64,000 bases of DNA from an uncultured Novosphingobium sp. (lineage in GTDB: Bacteria > Pseudomonadota > Alphaproteobacteria > Sphingomonadales > Sphingomonadaceae). The notes beneath the pieces were generated by a model. That model did no database searches. It was not told the origin of the DNA and saw only the letters and a program-made list of their open reading frames with translations. Location of the stretch: the NCBI GenBank assembly GCA_946886075.1, contig CAMPHR010000016.1:8649-72648 (forward strand). The letters are read 5' to 3'. Below are positions 47,031 through 56,040 of this stretch, in pieces. Position numbers and translations under genes: made by a program. Each line of letters starts with the position of its first letter. Within the stretch, counting starts at the first letter, position 1.

Positions 47031-47194
47031 AATCAGCTTTCCATGCTTTGAGGGGCAGGCTCAATAAGCATGGAGGCTATTAAGGAAAGGTCATTGCGCT
47101 GCAACATTTCGACGGAGCGAGCCACCGGCGCGTTGACCCGTGGAACCATTCCGTAACGACCCTCTACCGGTCTCGTCAGCATGCACAGTGCAGC

Positions 47195-48145
47195 TTACCG
47201 CCGGGCTGGCGCGGGACTGATTTTCCACTCAGCACCGCCCTTCAGCAGCAACGATCCGAGACTCGCCTGCCCTCCCTTGGCAGCAACAGAAATGGCGTGA
47301 TCGATCGCGTCCCCGCGCGGTAATGCATCCGGCTCTGCCTGCGCGACGATGTGGAGCAGCAGGCGCCTCAACAGCTCGCGGGGGAGATCTGTGCGGGTCA
47401 GCAGCCATGCATGCCCCTCCCGCCGGACATGCGCGGAGGCTAGATCTTCGACCATCCAATCAAGCGCTTCGCCACATTCCGCCAGTGCGGCCGCGCTGCG
47501 CACCGCCGCTCGCGCGTCCAGCCATCCGAGATGTTCCAGGTGCCTCCGAATCGCCGCGCGATCGAAACGCTGGTCGCTATTTGAAGGGTCGTTGACGAAG
47601 GGCAGCCCCTGCACGCGGACATAGTTCAGAAGGTCCACGCGCGTCACACTCAGCAGAGGCCGCAGCACCTGCCCCTGCCGCGCTCGAATACCCGAAAGCC
47701 CGTTCACCCCCGCACCCCGGTTAAGCCGCATCAACATCGTCTCAAGCTGATCATCGGCGTGATGCGCCGTGCACAGCCAATCAATCTGCCGATCGGCTCG
47801 CCAAGCCTCTAACGCAGCATAGCGTTGGGTGCGCGCCCATTGCTGGACGTTGCCGGTGAGGGGTGCTGGTGGGTGCAGCACTGCATGGGTAATTCCACGT
47901 CCACCGCACCATTGCGCCACCATCGCGGCTTCATCGGCCGACGCCTTCCTCAATCCGTGATCCACGGTCGCCGCTTCCACCCTGCCGGAAAAACAGCGCG
48001 CAGCAAGATCGAGCAGCGTCATGCTGTCCGGACCGCCCGAAACCGCCACGCCAAGCCGAAAGCCGCCAACCTCGCCCACCAGGCGGTGAACCGATCGGAT
48101 CAGCAATGTCTCAAGGTCAGACTTAGCCGGTGGCGGTTCGGCCAT
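47195..48145 (-). CDS. tilS: tRNA(Ile)-lysidine synthetase
   Basis: TilS converts C34 of the CAU anticodon of tRNA-Ile2 to lysidine, using ATP. The 316-aa product has the PP-loop SGGPDS at 36-41, the HHADDQLETMLMRLNRGAG motif, and then a short C-terminal domain. The length fits the compact alphaproteobacterial TilS. It overlaps no gene; cpoB lies 9 bp upstream on the same strand, an order conserved around tol-pal in this class. Confidence 0.94.
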   Translation of the reverse strand: MAEPPPAKSDLETLLIRSVHRLVGEVGGFRLGVAVSGGPDSMTLLDLAARCFSGRVEAATVDHGLRKASADEAAMVAQWCGGRGITHAVLHPPAPLTGNVQQWARTQRYAALEAWRADRQIDWLCTAHHADDQLETMLMRLNRGAGVNGLSGIRARQGQVLRPLLSVTRVDLLNYVRVQGLPFVNDPSNSDQRFDRAAIRRHLEHLGWLDARAAVRSAAALAECGEALDWMVEDLASAHVRREGHAWLLTRTDLPRELLRRLLLHIVAQAEPDALPRGDAIDHAISVAAKGGQASLGSLLLKGGAEWKISPAPARR

Positions 48146-48154
48146 AGCGTTGCC

Positions 48155-49066
48155 TTAGCTGCAATTTGCCCTAGTGCGGCCCTTTGTCATCATGCCACGC
48201 TGGCTGGCCGACATGGTTGACCCATAAACCTGCTCCAGCTCCGCATACACCTTGCAGGCATCGGCAGGCTTCTTCAGCTGGATCAGCGCCTCACCCAGAT
48301 AGGCCAGGCTGTCGGCCGCCCGATCACCCTTGGGGCGCTTCTGGTAATTGTCGTAGAATGTCACCGACGCGAGCGCGGGCTTTCCATCGTCCAGATAGGC
48401 CCGGCCCAGCAGATTGGCGGCGCGGCTCGCAACCGGCGCATTGCCATATTTTTCCACCGTCGCCTTCAGCTGCGCCTGTGCCTCGGGATAGAATTTGGCA
48501 TCCCACAGCCGGTATCCATAGCTATAGGCGTCGGCCGCCGCGTCTCCACTCGATGGCCGCTCGATCGCCGCGACGGCCAACTTGCGCGCTTCCGTCGCTC
48601 CGCCATTGGTGCCCGGCTGGGGCTTGGGATCGGCGGGCGCCGCATCGGTGGACGGAACTACCGGCCGCACCGGCGGCGGGGCGACGACTTCAGCGCGGCT
48701 CTGTGCTTCCGCCTTATATTTGTTGAACGCTTCTTCCAACTGCCGGATCTTGAAGCTGTTTTCTTCGACCTGCCCAGTCATGGACGCGAGCTGCGACTCC
48801 AACGCCGCGACGCGCGCGGTCAGGTCGGCAACGGGCGAAGAGGACGGCGTGCCCGGCGGCACAGCGGGCGTGGACGGGCGGTTGATTTCCGCCTCCAGCG
48901 GCGCGCCTGCGGGAAAAACCTTCCGCTGCACCGCACGCATTTCCTTCTCCAGCCGATCGACGCGCACATCGATCGCCACATTCTGAGCAGCCGCCGCTGG
49001 AACAAGCGCAACCATCGCTGGCGCCCCCAGCAACAGGGCGGTTGTCGCAAATAAGGCGTAGCGCAT
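48155..49066 (-). CDS. cpoB: CpoB/YbgF-like Tol-Pal system coiled-coil TPR protein
   Basis: The 303-aa periplasmic protein has a signal peptide (ALFATTALLLGAPAMVALVP), an N-terminal coiled coil that trimerises YbgF (VRVDRLEKEMRAVQRKVFP and later TARVAALESQLASMTGQVEE), a disordered Pro/Ala linker and C-terminal TPRs (SYGYRLWDAKFYPEAQAQLK and NLLGRAYLDDGKPALASVTF). CpoB coordinates Tol-Pal with peptidoglycan synthesis at division. The tolQRAB-pal genes are not in the window. tilS follows closely. Confidence 0.9.
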   Translation of the reverse strand: MRYALFATTALLLGAPAMVALVPAAAAQNVAIDVRVDRLEKEMRAVQRKVFPAGAPLEAEINRPSTPAVPPGTPSSSPVADLTARVAALESQLASMTGQVEENSFKIRQLEEAFNKYKAEAQSRAEVVAPPPVRPVVPSTDAAPADPKPQPGTNGGATEARKLAVAAIERPSSGDAAADAYSYGYRLWDAKFYPEAQAQLKATVEKYGNAPVASRAANLLGRAYLDDGKPALASVTFYDNYQKRPKGDRAADSLAYLGEALIQLKKPADACKVYAELEQVYGSTMSASQRGMMTKGRTRANCS

Positions 49067-49197
49067 GAAAATCCCCGACTAAACTAATCCACCGACGACA
49101 CGGCCTAACGGCCGCATTCCTCGCCTTTAACCATAAGGCCATATTCGCCGCCGTAAAGCGCGACGTGCGCCCGCCAAAGCAGGGTGCGCCGCGCGCC

Positions 49198-50121
49198 TCA
49201 GTCCGCTGCTGGCGAGGGCGCCGGGGCTGGCGCAGGCGCCGCCGGTATCGCCGGTGCGACGCTTCCCGTGACCGGCCGGACCGGAGGCAATTGCGCTGCG
49301 GAAGGTGCGCTTGACGGGGCGGAACCCGCCGGAGCAGGCGCGGCGCGGGCCAGCAAGGCAGCAGCCGACACCGGCACATCGGAAATGGTGCGATCGGGGG
49401 CGCCCAGCGGCGGGATGGGCTTGCCGCCCACGGTGACCGTCAGTGCCTGAGGCCGTCCGGTCAGGATCATCGGGTTCCGGGCGTTGGCAGGCAGGGTGAA
49501 GCTGTCCCCCTTCTTCATCAGCCCGTCTTTCAGGCGCTCGCCAGCCTCGTCATAGATGCGCAGCCATACATCATCATTGGCGGTGAAGACCACCGTCTGC
49601 ACCACAGGCGCTGCCGGACGAGCGCCAGCAGCAGGCTTTGCGGCGGCGGCAGGCTTGGCCTGTTCAGCCGCAATCTCCTGACCCGTCGGCGGCGTCAACA
49701 TCTGCGTGCGCCAGATGGTGAAGCCCACAACCAGCACGATCACGATGGCCGCAGCCGTCCATGCCAAGGCGCGCGAAGGCACGCGCGCAGGGTCCGCCGG
49801 TTCGAACGCCTCGTACCGGTTCGCGCCCAGTTCCGAATTATGAACCGCGTGGCGCACATCGGCGGCGATCGCCACTTCGTCCAGATCGACCGCGCGGGCA
49901 TAGGCACGGGCAAAGCCGACCGCGTAGGGAATGCCGGGCAGCGCGGAATAATCGTCGCGTTCTATCGCCTCCAACTGACGCTGGGCAATGCGGGTGCGCG
50001 TCGCCACGTCCTGCATCGACAGGCCCTGCGCCTCACGCGCGGCGCGCAGCTTCGCGCCGGGAGTGCTGGATTGCACGTCCGGCGCCACCGCGCCGCTTTC
50101 CAGTTCGGGTTGTTCTGCCAT
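49198..50121 (-). CDS. RodZ-like helix-turn-helix membrane protein
   Basis: The roughly 307-aa product has an N-terminal cro-type HTH (LRAAREAQGLSMQDVATRTR and YSALPGIPYAVGFARAYARA), one transmembrane helix (ALAWTAAAIVIVLVVGFTIW), a Pro/Ala linker and a C-terminal DUF4115 beta domain (FTANDDVWLRIYDEAGERLK). This is the RodZ layout, the cytoskeletal protein that links MreB to the cell wall. The C-terminal extension is rich in Ala/Pro and probably disordered. ATG 50121 is chosen as the usual start; the frame is open to 50157. Confidence 0.85.
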   Translation of the reverse strand: MAEQPELESGAVAPDVQSSTPGAKLRAAREAQGLSMQDVATRTRIAQRQLEAIERDDYSALPGIPYAVGFARAYARAVDLDEVAIAADVRHAVHNSELGANRYEAFEPADPARVPSRALAWTAAAIVIVLVVGFTIWRTQMLTPPTGQEIAAEQAKPAAAAKPAAGARPAAPVVQTVVFTANDDVWLRIYDEAGERLKDGLMKKGDSFTLPANARNPMILTGRPQALTVTVGGKPIPPLGAPDRTISDVPVSAAALLARAAPAPAGSAPSSAPSAAQLPPVRPVTGSVAPAIPAAPAPAPAPSPAAD

Positions 50122-50212
50122 GCTGCTCCGCGATCTTAGAGGCTGGTCTTGTCTCATTCCGGCACAGGGATTGTCAACGCCGCGGCGGCGATGACTGCCC
50201 CATTTTCCCGGT

Positions 50213-52489
50213 TCAATTCAGTTCAATGCCGCGCTCGTCCGCCCATTGCGTCAAGGCGCCCCGAACATCCACCACGCCCGCATCCAGCAGCTGGCGCATG
50301 AAATCCTGCAATTCGGCTGCGTCGGCCGCGCGGATCATCGCCTTGACCGGCCCAACGGACGCGGGCGTGATCGACAGGCGCCGCACGCCCAGGCCCACCA
50401 GCGCCATCGCCTCCAGCGTCCGCCCGCCCATCTCGCCGCACACGCCAACCGGCACCTGATACTCCGCGCAAATTCGCACCACACGATCAAGGAAGCGCAA
50501 GATCGCGATGCTCAGCCAGTCGTAACGCTCCGCCAGCTTGGGATGCGCGCGGTCGGCGGCAAAGAGGAACTGTGTCAAATCATTGGTGCCGATCGACAGG
50601 AAATCGAGCTTGGGCAGCAGCAGGTCGAGCACCTCAGCCAGCGCAGGCACCTCCAGCATCGCGCCATAGCGGACCGCCGTCGGCACCTTCTTGCGCTGCG
50701 ATATCAGCCATTCGCGCTGATGTTCGACCAACGCGCGGGCCTGCTCATATTCCCACGGCTCCGACACCATCGGGAACATGATGTTGAGCACCTTGCCCGC
50801 CGACGCTTCCAGCAACGCCCGCGCCTGCGCCTTCATCAACCCGTCGCGGTCCAGCGCCAGCCGCAGCGCACGCCAGCCCATTGCCGGATTATCCTCCAGC
50901 TCCTCATCCTCGTCGCGCTGCATATAGGGCAACGCCTTGTCACCGCCGATGTCGACGGTGCGGAAAATGACCGGCCGGTCGCCCGCCGCGTCCAGCACAT
51001 CCTTGTAAAGCCGCTGCTGCTTCTCCCGCTGCGGCAGCGTCGCGGACACGAGAAACTGAAACTCCGTGCGGAACAGCCCAATGCCGTCCGCCCCGACCAG
51101 ATCCAGCGCCTGCGCATCCTCCCGCAAGCCCGCATTGACCATCAGTTCGATACGCTGCCCGTCTGCCGTTACGGAAGGCAGGTCGCGCATCGCGGCAAAT
51201 TCCGCCCGGCGCTTCTGCGTCACATGCAGCTTGTTCTCGAACGCCTCGTCCATGTCAGGCGTCGGGCGGATCAGCAGGCTGTTCGACACGACATCCATCA
51301 GGATAAGGTCGCCCTCATTGACCTTGTGCCGGATTTCGCGGACGCGCCCCAGCACCGGCACGCCCATCGCCCGCGCCACGATCGTGACATGCGCGGTCAG
51401 CGACCCTTCCTCCAGGATCACGCCTTTCAACCGCCGCCGGTCATATTCCAGCAGCTCCGCCGGGCCCAGGTTGCGCGCGATCAGGATGGCGTCCTGCCGC
51501 AAGCCCAACTGCGCCGCTGTGCCCAGCTGCCCCGACACGATCCGCAACAGCCGGTTGGCCATGTCTTCCAGATCATGCATCCGGTCCTGCAACAGCGCGT
51601 CGTCGATCTGCCGCATGCGCATCCGGGTACGCTGCTGCACGCGCTCGATCGCCGCCTCGGCGGTCAGTCCGCTGTCGATCGCCTCGTTGATGCGCCGCGC
51701 CCAGCCTTCGTCATACGCGAACATCTTGTAGGTTTCGAGCACCTCCTGATGCTCGCCCTCCATGCCGAACTCGACCGCGCCGGTCATGCGGTCGATCTGC
51801 TCGCGCATCTTGGTAAAGGCGGAATAGACGCGCTGGCGCTCCGCCTCGGTATCTTCCGCGACCGTATGTTCGACATGGACGCGCGGCTGGTGGAACACCG
51901 CATGCCCCCGCGCCATGCCCATGACCAGCTGCAACCCCTGCAACATGATCGTGCCCGTATCCTGCACCCGCAGATCCGCCGGGCCGTCATCCGCCAATTC
52001 AGCGTTGGCGATCAATTCGGCAAGCACCATCGCCACGGTCTGCAGCGCCTCGATCTCCACCTCTTCATAGCGGCGCGGTTCGACATGCTGCACGCACAGC
52101 ACGCCGATCGCCCGTTCCCGCCGCACGATCGGTACGCCTGCAAAGCTGTGGAACAGTTCCTCGCCCGTTTCGGGCCGATAGCTATAGTCTGGATGGGCCG
52201 CCGCCTCGTCCAGGTTCAGCGTCTCGACATTGGTCGCGATCAGGCCGACCAGACCCTCGCCCATCGCCATGCGGGTGACGTGGACAGCCTCCTGCTTCAA
52301 CCCACGCGTCGCGAACAGTTCAAGCAGCCCCTCGCGCACCAGATATATCGAGCAAACCTCGCTGGACAGCGCTTGGCCGATAATGTCCACAACCTTGTTG
52401 AGCTTCGCCTGCGCGCTCGTTCGCGCAGCCATCACCTCCTGCAAACTGGTCAGGATGTGGCGGGCGGCTGCGGCGGGCGTCGTGGACAT
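50213..52489 (-). CDS. ptsP: Phosphoenolpyruvate-protein phosphotransferase PtsP (EI-Ntr)
   Basis: The 758-aa EI-Ntr starts the nitrogen phosphotransfer chain by taking phosphate from PEP. An N-terminal GAF domain (about residues 20-165, with LLELFATRGLKQEAVHVTRM) is followed by the EI N-domain, the phospho-His domain (GSLTAHVTIVARAMGVPVLG, catalytic His) and the PEP-binding TIM barrel (FLSIGTNDLTQFLFAADRAH and GVCGEMGG). Partners NPr and EIIA-Ntr are not in the window. It precedes the RodZ-like gene on the same strand. Confidence 0.95.
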   Translation of the reverse strand: MSTTPAAAARHILTSLQEVMAARTSAQAKLNKVVDIIGQALSSEVCSIYLVREGLLELFATRGLKQEAVHVTRMAMGEGLVGLIATNVETLNLDEAAAHPDYSYRPETGEELFHSFAGVPIVRRERAIGVLCVQHVEPRRYEEVEIEALQTVAMVLAELIANAELADDGPADLRVQDTGTIMLQGLQLVMGMARGHAVFHQPRVHVEHTVAEDTEAERQRVYSAFTKMREQIDRMTGAVEFGMEGEHQEVLETYKMFAYDEGWARRINEAIDSGLTAEAAIERVQQRTRMRMRQIDDALLQDRMHDLEDMANRLLRIVSGQLGTAAQLGLRQDAILIARNLGPAELLEYDRRRLKGVILEEGSLTAHVTIVARAMGVPVLGRVREIRHKVNEGDLILMDVVSNSLLIRPTPDMDEAFENKLHVTQKRRAEFAAMRDLPSVTADGQRIELMVNAGLREDAQALDLVGADGIGLFRTEFQFLVSATLPQREKQQRLYKDVLDAAGDRPVIFRTVDIGGDKALPYMQRDEDEELEDNPAMGWRALRLALDRDGLMKAQARALLEASAGKVLNIMFPMVSEPWEYEQARALVEHQREWLISQRKKVPTAVRYGAMLEVPALAEVLDLLLPKLDFLSIGTNDLTQFLFAADRAHPKLAERYDWLSIAILRFLDRVVRICAEYQVPVGVCGEMGGRTLEAMALVGLGVRRLSITPASVGPVKAMIRAADAAELQDFMRQLLDAGVVDVRGALTQWADERGIELN

Positions 52490-52565
52490 ATCAAAGCGCT
52501 AACAGATCGCAGGCCCCCTTTCCAAGGGGAAGTCAGGGGTAGAGGAGGACGAAGCCGCTAAAAAA

Positions 52566-52599
52566 CGAAAAAAGCCTCCCCATCACCCGATGGGGAGGC
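52566..52599 (-). terminator. Strong Rho-independent terminator of the VOC operon
   Basis: GCCTCCCCATC and GATGGGGAGGC form a perfect 11-bp stem with an ACCC loop (52574-52599). On the minus strand it is followed by a run of six T, then CG and six more T. Confidence 0.9.
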
Positions 52600-52608
52600 A
52601 CCGGCAGA

Positions 52609-53076
52609 TCATGCCATCGCGGCAGACGTCTCACATAATTCCTTGAACTGCTGCATCATCTGGTCCCAGCCGGGATGAAAGCCCATGTCCTCATGGCGCT
52701 TCAGGGCCTCTGCATCCCAATGCCGCGCCGTCGCGGTAAAGCGCGTCCCCTCGCCTTCGTCCGCAAAGCTCCACACATGCGTGATGAAAGGCGCCTGAGG
52801 CACCCAACCGGCCGCATAGGCATCGGTGGAAACCACGCGCTCTCCTGACACCACCTCCAGGAAAATGCCCTCCATCGGCCCGGTATCTTCCCCATCGGGA
52901 CCGAACATACGCACCGCACTGCGACCGCCGGGGCGCAGGTCTTCCTCGATCACCTCGGCCCGCCACGGCTTGGGGCAGAACCATTGATCTTTCAGGTCCG
53001 TCCACACCTTCCACACAATTTCTCGCGGGGCCGCGATGTGGCAAGTGACCGACAGCTCATGTTGCGCGCTGCTCAT
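52609..53076 (-). CDS. SRPBCC/AHSA1-domain protein
   Basis: The 155-aa product has the START-like SRPBCC fold of the AHSA1 (Aha1-like) family. It begins with HELSVTCHIAAPREIVWKVW and ends with the long C-terminal helix of the fold (EDMGFHPGWDQMMQQFKELC). AHSA1 proteins bind small hydrophobic ligands or act as co-factors; no specific role is known. Its ATG overlaps the stop of the upstream VOC gene by 4 bp. It closes a five-gene operon at a perfect terminator. Confidence 0.9.
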   Translation of the reverse strand: MSSAQHELSVTCHIAAPREIVWKVWTDLKDQWFCPKPWRAEVIEEDLRPGGRSAVRMFGPDGEDTGPMEGIFLEVVSGERVVSTDAYAAGWVPQAPFITHVWSFADEGEGTRFTATARHWDAEALKRHEDMGFHPGWDQMMQQFKELCETSAAMA

Positions 53077-53561
53077 ACCGTCGCTCCTTCATAGGCCGCC
53101 TTCATGCGGGCAAGGTCCAATTTCTGCATCGTCATCATCTCGGCCATCATCGGCTGGATACCCGGGCCGCCCTTGCGATGCATCTCCATGACTTCTTCCG
53201 GCACGATCTGCCAGGACAAGCCATATTTGTCCTTCACCCAGCCACAGGGGCCGGGCGCGCCGCCATCCGCCGTCAGCGCATCGAAATAGCGGTCCACCTC
53301 CGCCTGATCCTTGCAGGAGATTGACAGCGATACCGCTTCGGTAAAGCCGAATTCCGGCCCGCCATTCAGACCCTGATAGCTTTGGCCGAACAGCGTGAAC
53401 TCGACCAGCAGCACGTCACCTTCCTTGAAGGGCGCAGGGCCGGGAACATCGTGGGGATAGCGGCTGATCGAATCCACCGACCCGCCAAAGACAGAGACAT
53501 AGAAGCGCGCAGCTTCCTTTGCCTGCCCGTTGAACCACAGACAGGGTGAAATTTTTGACAT
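53073..53561 (-). CDS. PhnB-like VOC-family protein
   Basis: The 162-aa product opens SKISPCLWFNGQAKEAARFY, the PhnB/3-demethylubiquinone-9-methyltransferase-like VOC domain, and contains GWVKDKYGLSWQIVPEEVME, the usual terminal strand with a Gln/Glu ligand. Despite the historical name, members are not methyltransferases. It lies 13 bp after the preceding VOC gene and overlaps the AHSA1 gene. The frame upstream is open, but ATG 53561 is the standard start. Confidence 0.9.
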   Translation of the reverse strand: MSKISPCLWFNGQAKEAARFYVSVFGGSVDSISRYPHDVPGPAPFKEGDVLLVEFTLFGQSYQGLNGGPEFGFTEAVSLSISCKDQAEVDRYFDALTADGGAPGPCGWVKDKYGLSWQIVPEEVMEMHRKGGPGIQPMMAEMMTMQKLDLARMKAAYEGATV

Positions 53562-53574
53562 TCTTCCTCTCCTC

Positions 53575-54378
53575 TTATGCTGCGGTCGAGCGCATGCCGA
53601 CCAGCGCGAACATCGCGCCTTGCGGGTCGGTCGCCTGGATGATCCAAGCGCCGCCCGGCACCTCGGCCGGGCCATTCAGCACCGTGCCGCCGCCTTCCTC
53701 GACTTTCTTCACACCCTCATCGATGTCGGGCACGACGAAATAGAACAGCCATTGCGGCACCGGCATCTGCTCCGGCTTGGGCATCATGCCGCCTTCCATG
53801 CTGTTGAACTCGGTGCCGCCGGACATGGAAAAAAGCTGGTAGCTGCCCATTGGGCCCATATCCATCGCCTCGCCCGTCCCCCAGCCGAACTGGGATGTGT
53901 AGAAGCCAAGGTCGGCGTCGAAATTGCCGCTGTAAAGCTCATGCCAGCCAACATGGCCCCTCGCCATCGGTGGCGCGGCCTCCATGCCGTCGGGGCTCGA
54001 TCCTTTGAGCAGCATGAAGATCGCGCCACCCGGGTCGCTCATCACGGCAAAGCGGCCGACGCCCGGAATGTCATCCGGCGGCCGCTTCACGCTACCGCCT
54101 GCATCCGAAAGCCGTCGTGCGTCCGCATCGACATCGCTCGAACCGATATAGCCGCCCCACCATGGCGACATGCCGCAATCCTTCGCCTCTGCCGGGATGC
54201 GCATGATGCCGCCCAGCGGCCCCGCGCTGCCGGACACGACATGATAGGGATCGTCTGTCCGCTCGCCGCCGAAGGGCTGCGCCGACCATCCCACCACATG
54301 GCCGTAGAAGGCAATCGCGCCCTCCGGGTCGCTGGTCATCAGTTCATACCAGAAGAATTTGCCGGTCAGATCACTCAT
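53575..54378 (-). CDS. Two-domain VOC-family protein
   Basis: The 267-aa product holds two VOC modules in tandem: the first starts GKFFWYELMTSDPEGAIAFY, the second GHVGWHELYSGNFDADLGFY, and each ends in a conserved strand (VMSDPGGAIFMLLKG and QATDPQGAMFALVGM). The final positions lack the common Glu ligand, so metal catalysis may be absent and a binding role is possible. GGAGG is 6 bp before ATG 54378. It is the third gene of the operon. Confidence 0.88.
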   Translation of the reverse strand: MSDLTGKFFWYELMTSDPEGAIAFYGHVVGWSAQPFGGERTDDPYHVVSGSAGPLGGIMRIPAEAKDCGMSPWWGGYIGSSDVDADARRLSDAGGSVKRPPDDIPGVGRFAVMSDPGGAIFMLLKGSSPDGMEAAPPMARGHVGWHELYSGNFDADLGFYTSQFGWGTGEAMDMGPMGSYQLFSMSGGTEFNSMEGGMMPKPEQMPVPQWLFYFVVPDIDEGVKKVEEGGGTVLNGPAEVPGGAWIIQATDPQGAMFALVGMRSTAA

Positions 54379-54406
54379 CATCCGCCTCCTCTCACAAAGC
54401 TGTTGG

Positions 54407-54763
54407 TCAGGCTTTCTCGTCGACCAGCACGTCGAACCCGCCATAGATCATCCGCTTGCCGGAAAAGGGCGCGTCGCCCGGCTCCTGCATGCGCGGGTCG
54501 TTCATCACCTTTTCCTGCCCCGCGTCGCGGGTCGCCTTGTCGGGCCATTCGACCCATGAAAAGGCGACCTCTTCGCCTTCTTCCGCGATGACGGAGGTAC
54601 GGAAGTCGTTGACCTTGCCGACCGGGACATCAGTGCCCCAGCATTCGACCACGCGCACAGCGCCATGCTCGAGAAAAACGGGCGCCGCGCGGAGCGCCCA
54701 CTCCTGATAGAGTTCCCTGTTGCCCTTGGGCACCGGGATCACGAAACCATCGATATAGCTCAT
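54407..54763 (-). CDS. DUF1428 family protein
   Basis: The 118-aa product MSYIDGFVIPVPKGNRELYQ with AFSWVEWPDKATRDAGQEKV matches DUF1428, a dimeric alpha-beta barrel family (ferredoxin-like) with no known activity. It lies between two VOC genes with spacers of 27-28 bp and shares their operon. Confidence 0.92.
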   Translation of the reverse strand: MSYIDGFVIPVPKGNRELYQEWALRAAPVFLEHGAVRVVECWGTDVPVGKVNDFRTSVIAEEGEEVAFSWVEWPDKATRDAGQEKVMNDPRMQEPGDAPFSGKRMIYGGFDVLVDEKA

Positions 54764-54790
54764 CGTCTCTCTCCTTCATCTCAGGATTGA

Positions 54791-55234
54791 TCAGGCAGTC
54801 GGCTCCGCCTCGCGCGACGCCAGTGCGGCCTCGACATCCATCCATGACAATTCCCAGATATGGCCGTCTGGATCGGCAAAGCTGCGGCCATACATCCACC
54901 CATGGTCCTGCCGCGGATTGGGTTCGGTTCCTCCTGCTGCCAACGCCTTGTCCGCGGTCGCATCGACATGCGCGCGGCTTTCTTCAGTCAGCGCGAGCAA
55001 AACCTGCGCGGTTTCCTGCGCGTTCGGGATGCTGCGCGACGTGAAGCTGCTGAACCGCTCATGGGTCATCAGCATGACATAGATGGTGTCGGAGAAATTG
55101 AGGGTTTTGGTGCTGTCGTCGCAAAAATCCTCGTTCGGCACCGCCCCCACGGCCTTATAAAATGCAAGGGAGGCCGCCAGGTCCTTCACCGGCAGGTTGA
55201 CGAAAATCATTTTGGGAGCGGGGGCATTGGGCAT
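54791..55234 (-). CDS. VOC-family protein (first gene of operon)
   Basis: The 147-aa product is a VOC protein of the type often labelled lactoylglutathione lyase-like: FVNLPVKDLAASLAFYKAVG at the start and YGRSFADPDGHIWELSWMD with the terminal Glu ligand. The function is unknown; homologues can act on thiols or antibiotics. ATG 55234 follows CAAGGAGA. It heads the five-gene operon and is divergent from the HxlR gene. Confidence 0.9.
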   Translation of the reverse strand: MPNAPAPKMIFVNLPVKDLAASLAFYKAVGAVPNEDFCDDSTKTLNFSDTIYVMLMTHERFSSFTSRSIPNAQETAQVLLALTEESRAHVDATADKALAAGGTEPNPRQDHGWMYGRSFADPDGHIWELSWMDVEAALASREAEPTA

Positions 55235-55313
55235 CGCACATCTCCTTGAGCGTTGCGGCAAGGAGCTATTGCTCTCGACTCACCGCCTTGAACTTTGTGC
55301 ACCTATAGATTAT

Positions 55314-55330
55314 CTTATGCAACATATAAG
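55314..55330. promoter_or_regulatory. Candidate operator in the HxlR/VOC divergent spacer
   Basis: CTTAT (55314-55318) and ATAAG (55326-55330) form a short inverted repeat inside an A+T-rich stretch, midway between the two divergent starts (55234 and 55359). HxlR-type regulators usually bind such palindromes. No experiment or footprint supports it here. Confidence 0.35.
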
Positions 55331-55358
55331 TTAGAAAAAATAACTAAGGACTCGCAAG

Positions 55359-56033
55359 TTGAAAAAGCGCGCCTATCAGGATGGCTGTGCCGTCGCCCAT
55401 GCCTTGGACATCATCGGTGATCGCTGGGCCATGCCGATCATGCGGGAATTGATGCTGGGACCCAAGCGCTTCACCGATCTGCGCGCCAGCCTGCCCGGAA
55501 TCAGCGCCAATGTGCTGACACAAAGGCTTGAGGAACTGGAAGCAGCGAGCGTCCTTATCCGCCGCCGCCTACCCCCGCCCGCTGCCAGCCAGATTTACGA
55601 ACTGACCGAGTGGGGCCGCGAGTCGGAAATCCTGTTCCAGGTCCTTGGCCGCTGGGCCTGCCGATCGCCCACGATGCAGCCCGGTCAGCCAATGAGCAAC
55701 GTTTCGGTCGTGCTCTCCATGCGCACGATGATCGACCGTAGCCGTATTGGAGATCTGGACGCGGTGATCGGCTTCCGCTTTGGCGAGGAGGAATTTAGCG
55801 CTCAGTTGAAGGATGGCGACTTCACCATCGACCGTGGCCCGACCCAGGACGCGGACGTGCTGTTCAGCGGCGATCAAAATGCCTTGGCTGCGGTCGTCTA
55901 CGGCGGGGCGAGCTTTGAAGATGTCGCCGGGGCCCTGCATGTCGAGGGCGACCGTGCGCTGGCCGAACGCTTCGTCCGCCTCTTCCCCCTGCCCTCCAAG
56001 GCTCCCGCCACTTATACGCCCGCGGACGCCTGA
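55359..56033 (+). CDS. HxlR-family winged-helix regulator with C-terminal SCP2-like domain
   Basis: The 224-aa product has an HxlR winged helix in its first 100 residues (DGCAVAHALDIIGDRWAMPI, with the conserved Cys, and GPKRFTDLRASLPGISANVL) and a second domain (IGFRFGEEEFSAQLKDGDFT and on) that resembles an SCP2 sterol-carrier fold. The N-terminal Cys could sense electrophiles, as in related HypR/YodB regulators. The start is TTG 55359 with AGGA 9 bp upstream; no ATG fits the N-terminus. It is divergent from the VOC operon and probably controls it. Confidence 0.88.
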   Translation: MKKRAYQDGCAVAHALDIIGDRWAMPIMRELMLGPKRFTDLRASLPGISANVLTQRLEELEAASVLIRRRLPPPAASQIYELTEWGRESEILFQVLGRWACRSPTMQPGQPMSNVSVVLSMRTMIDRSRIGDLDAVIGFRFGEEEFSAQLKDGDFTIDRGPTQDADVLFSGDQNALAAVVYGGASFEDVAGALHVEGDRALAERFVRLFPLPSKAPATYTPADA

Positions 56034-56040
56034 AGCACTC

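Noticed and set aside
50246..52561. A 771-codon open frame antisense to ptsP
   Set aside because: It is a GC-driven shadow: Arg/His/Gln-rich, without any domain, lying fully opposite a clear PtsP.
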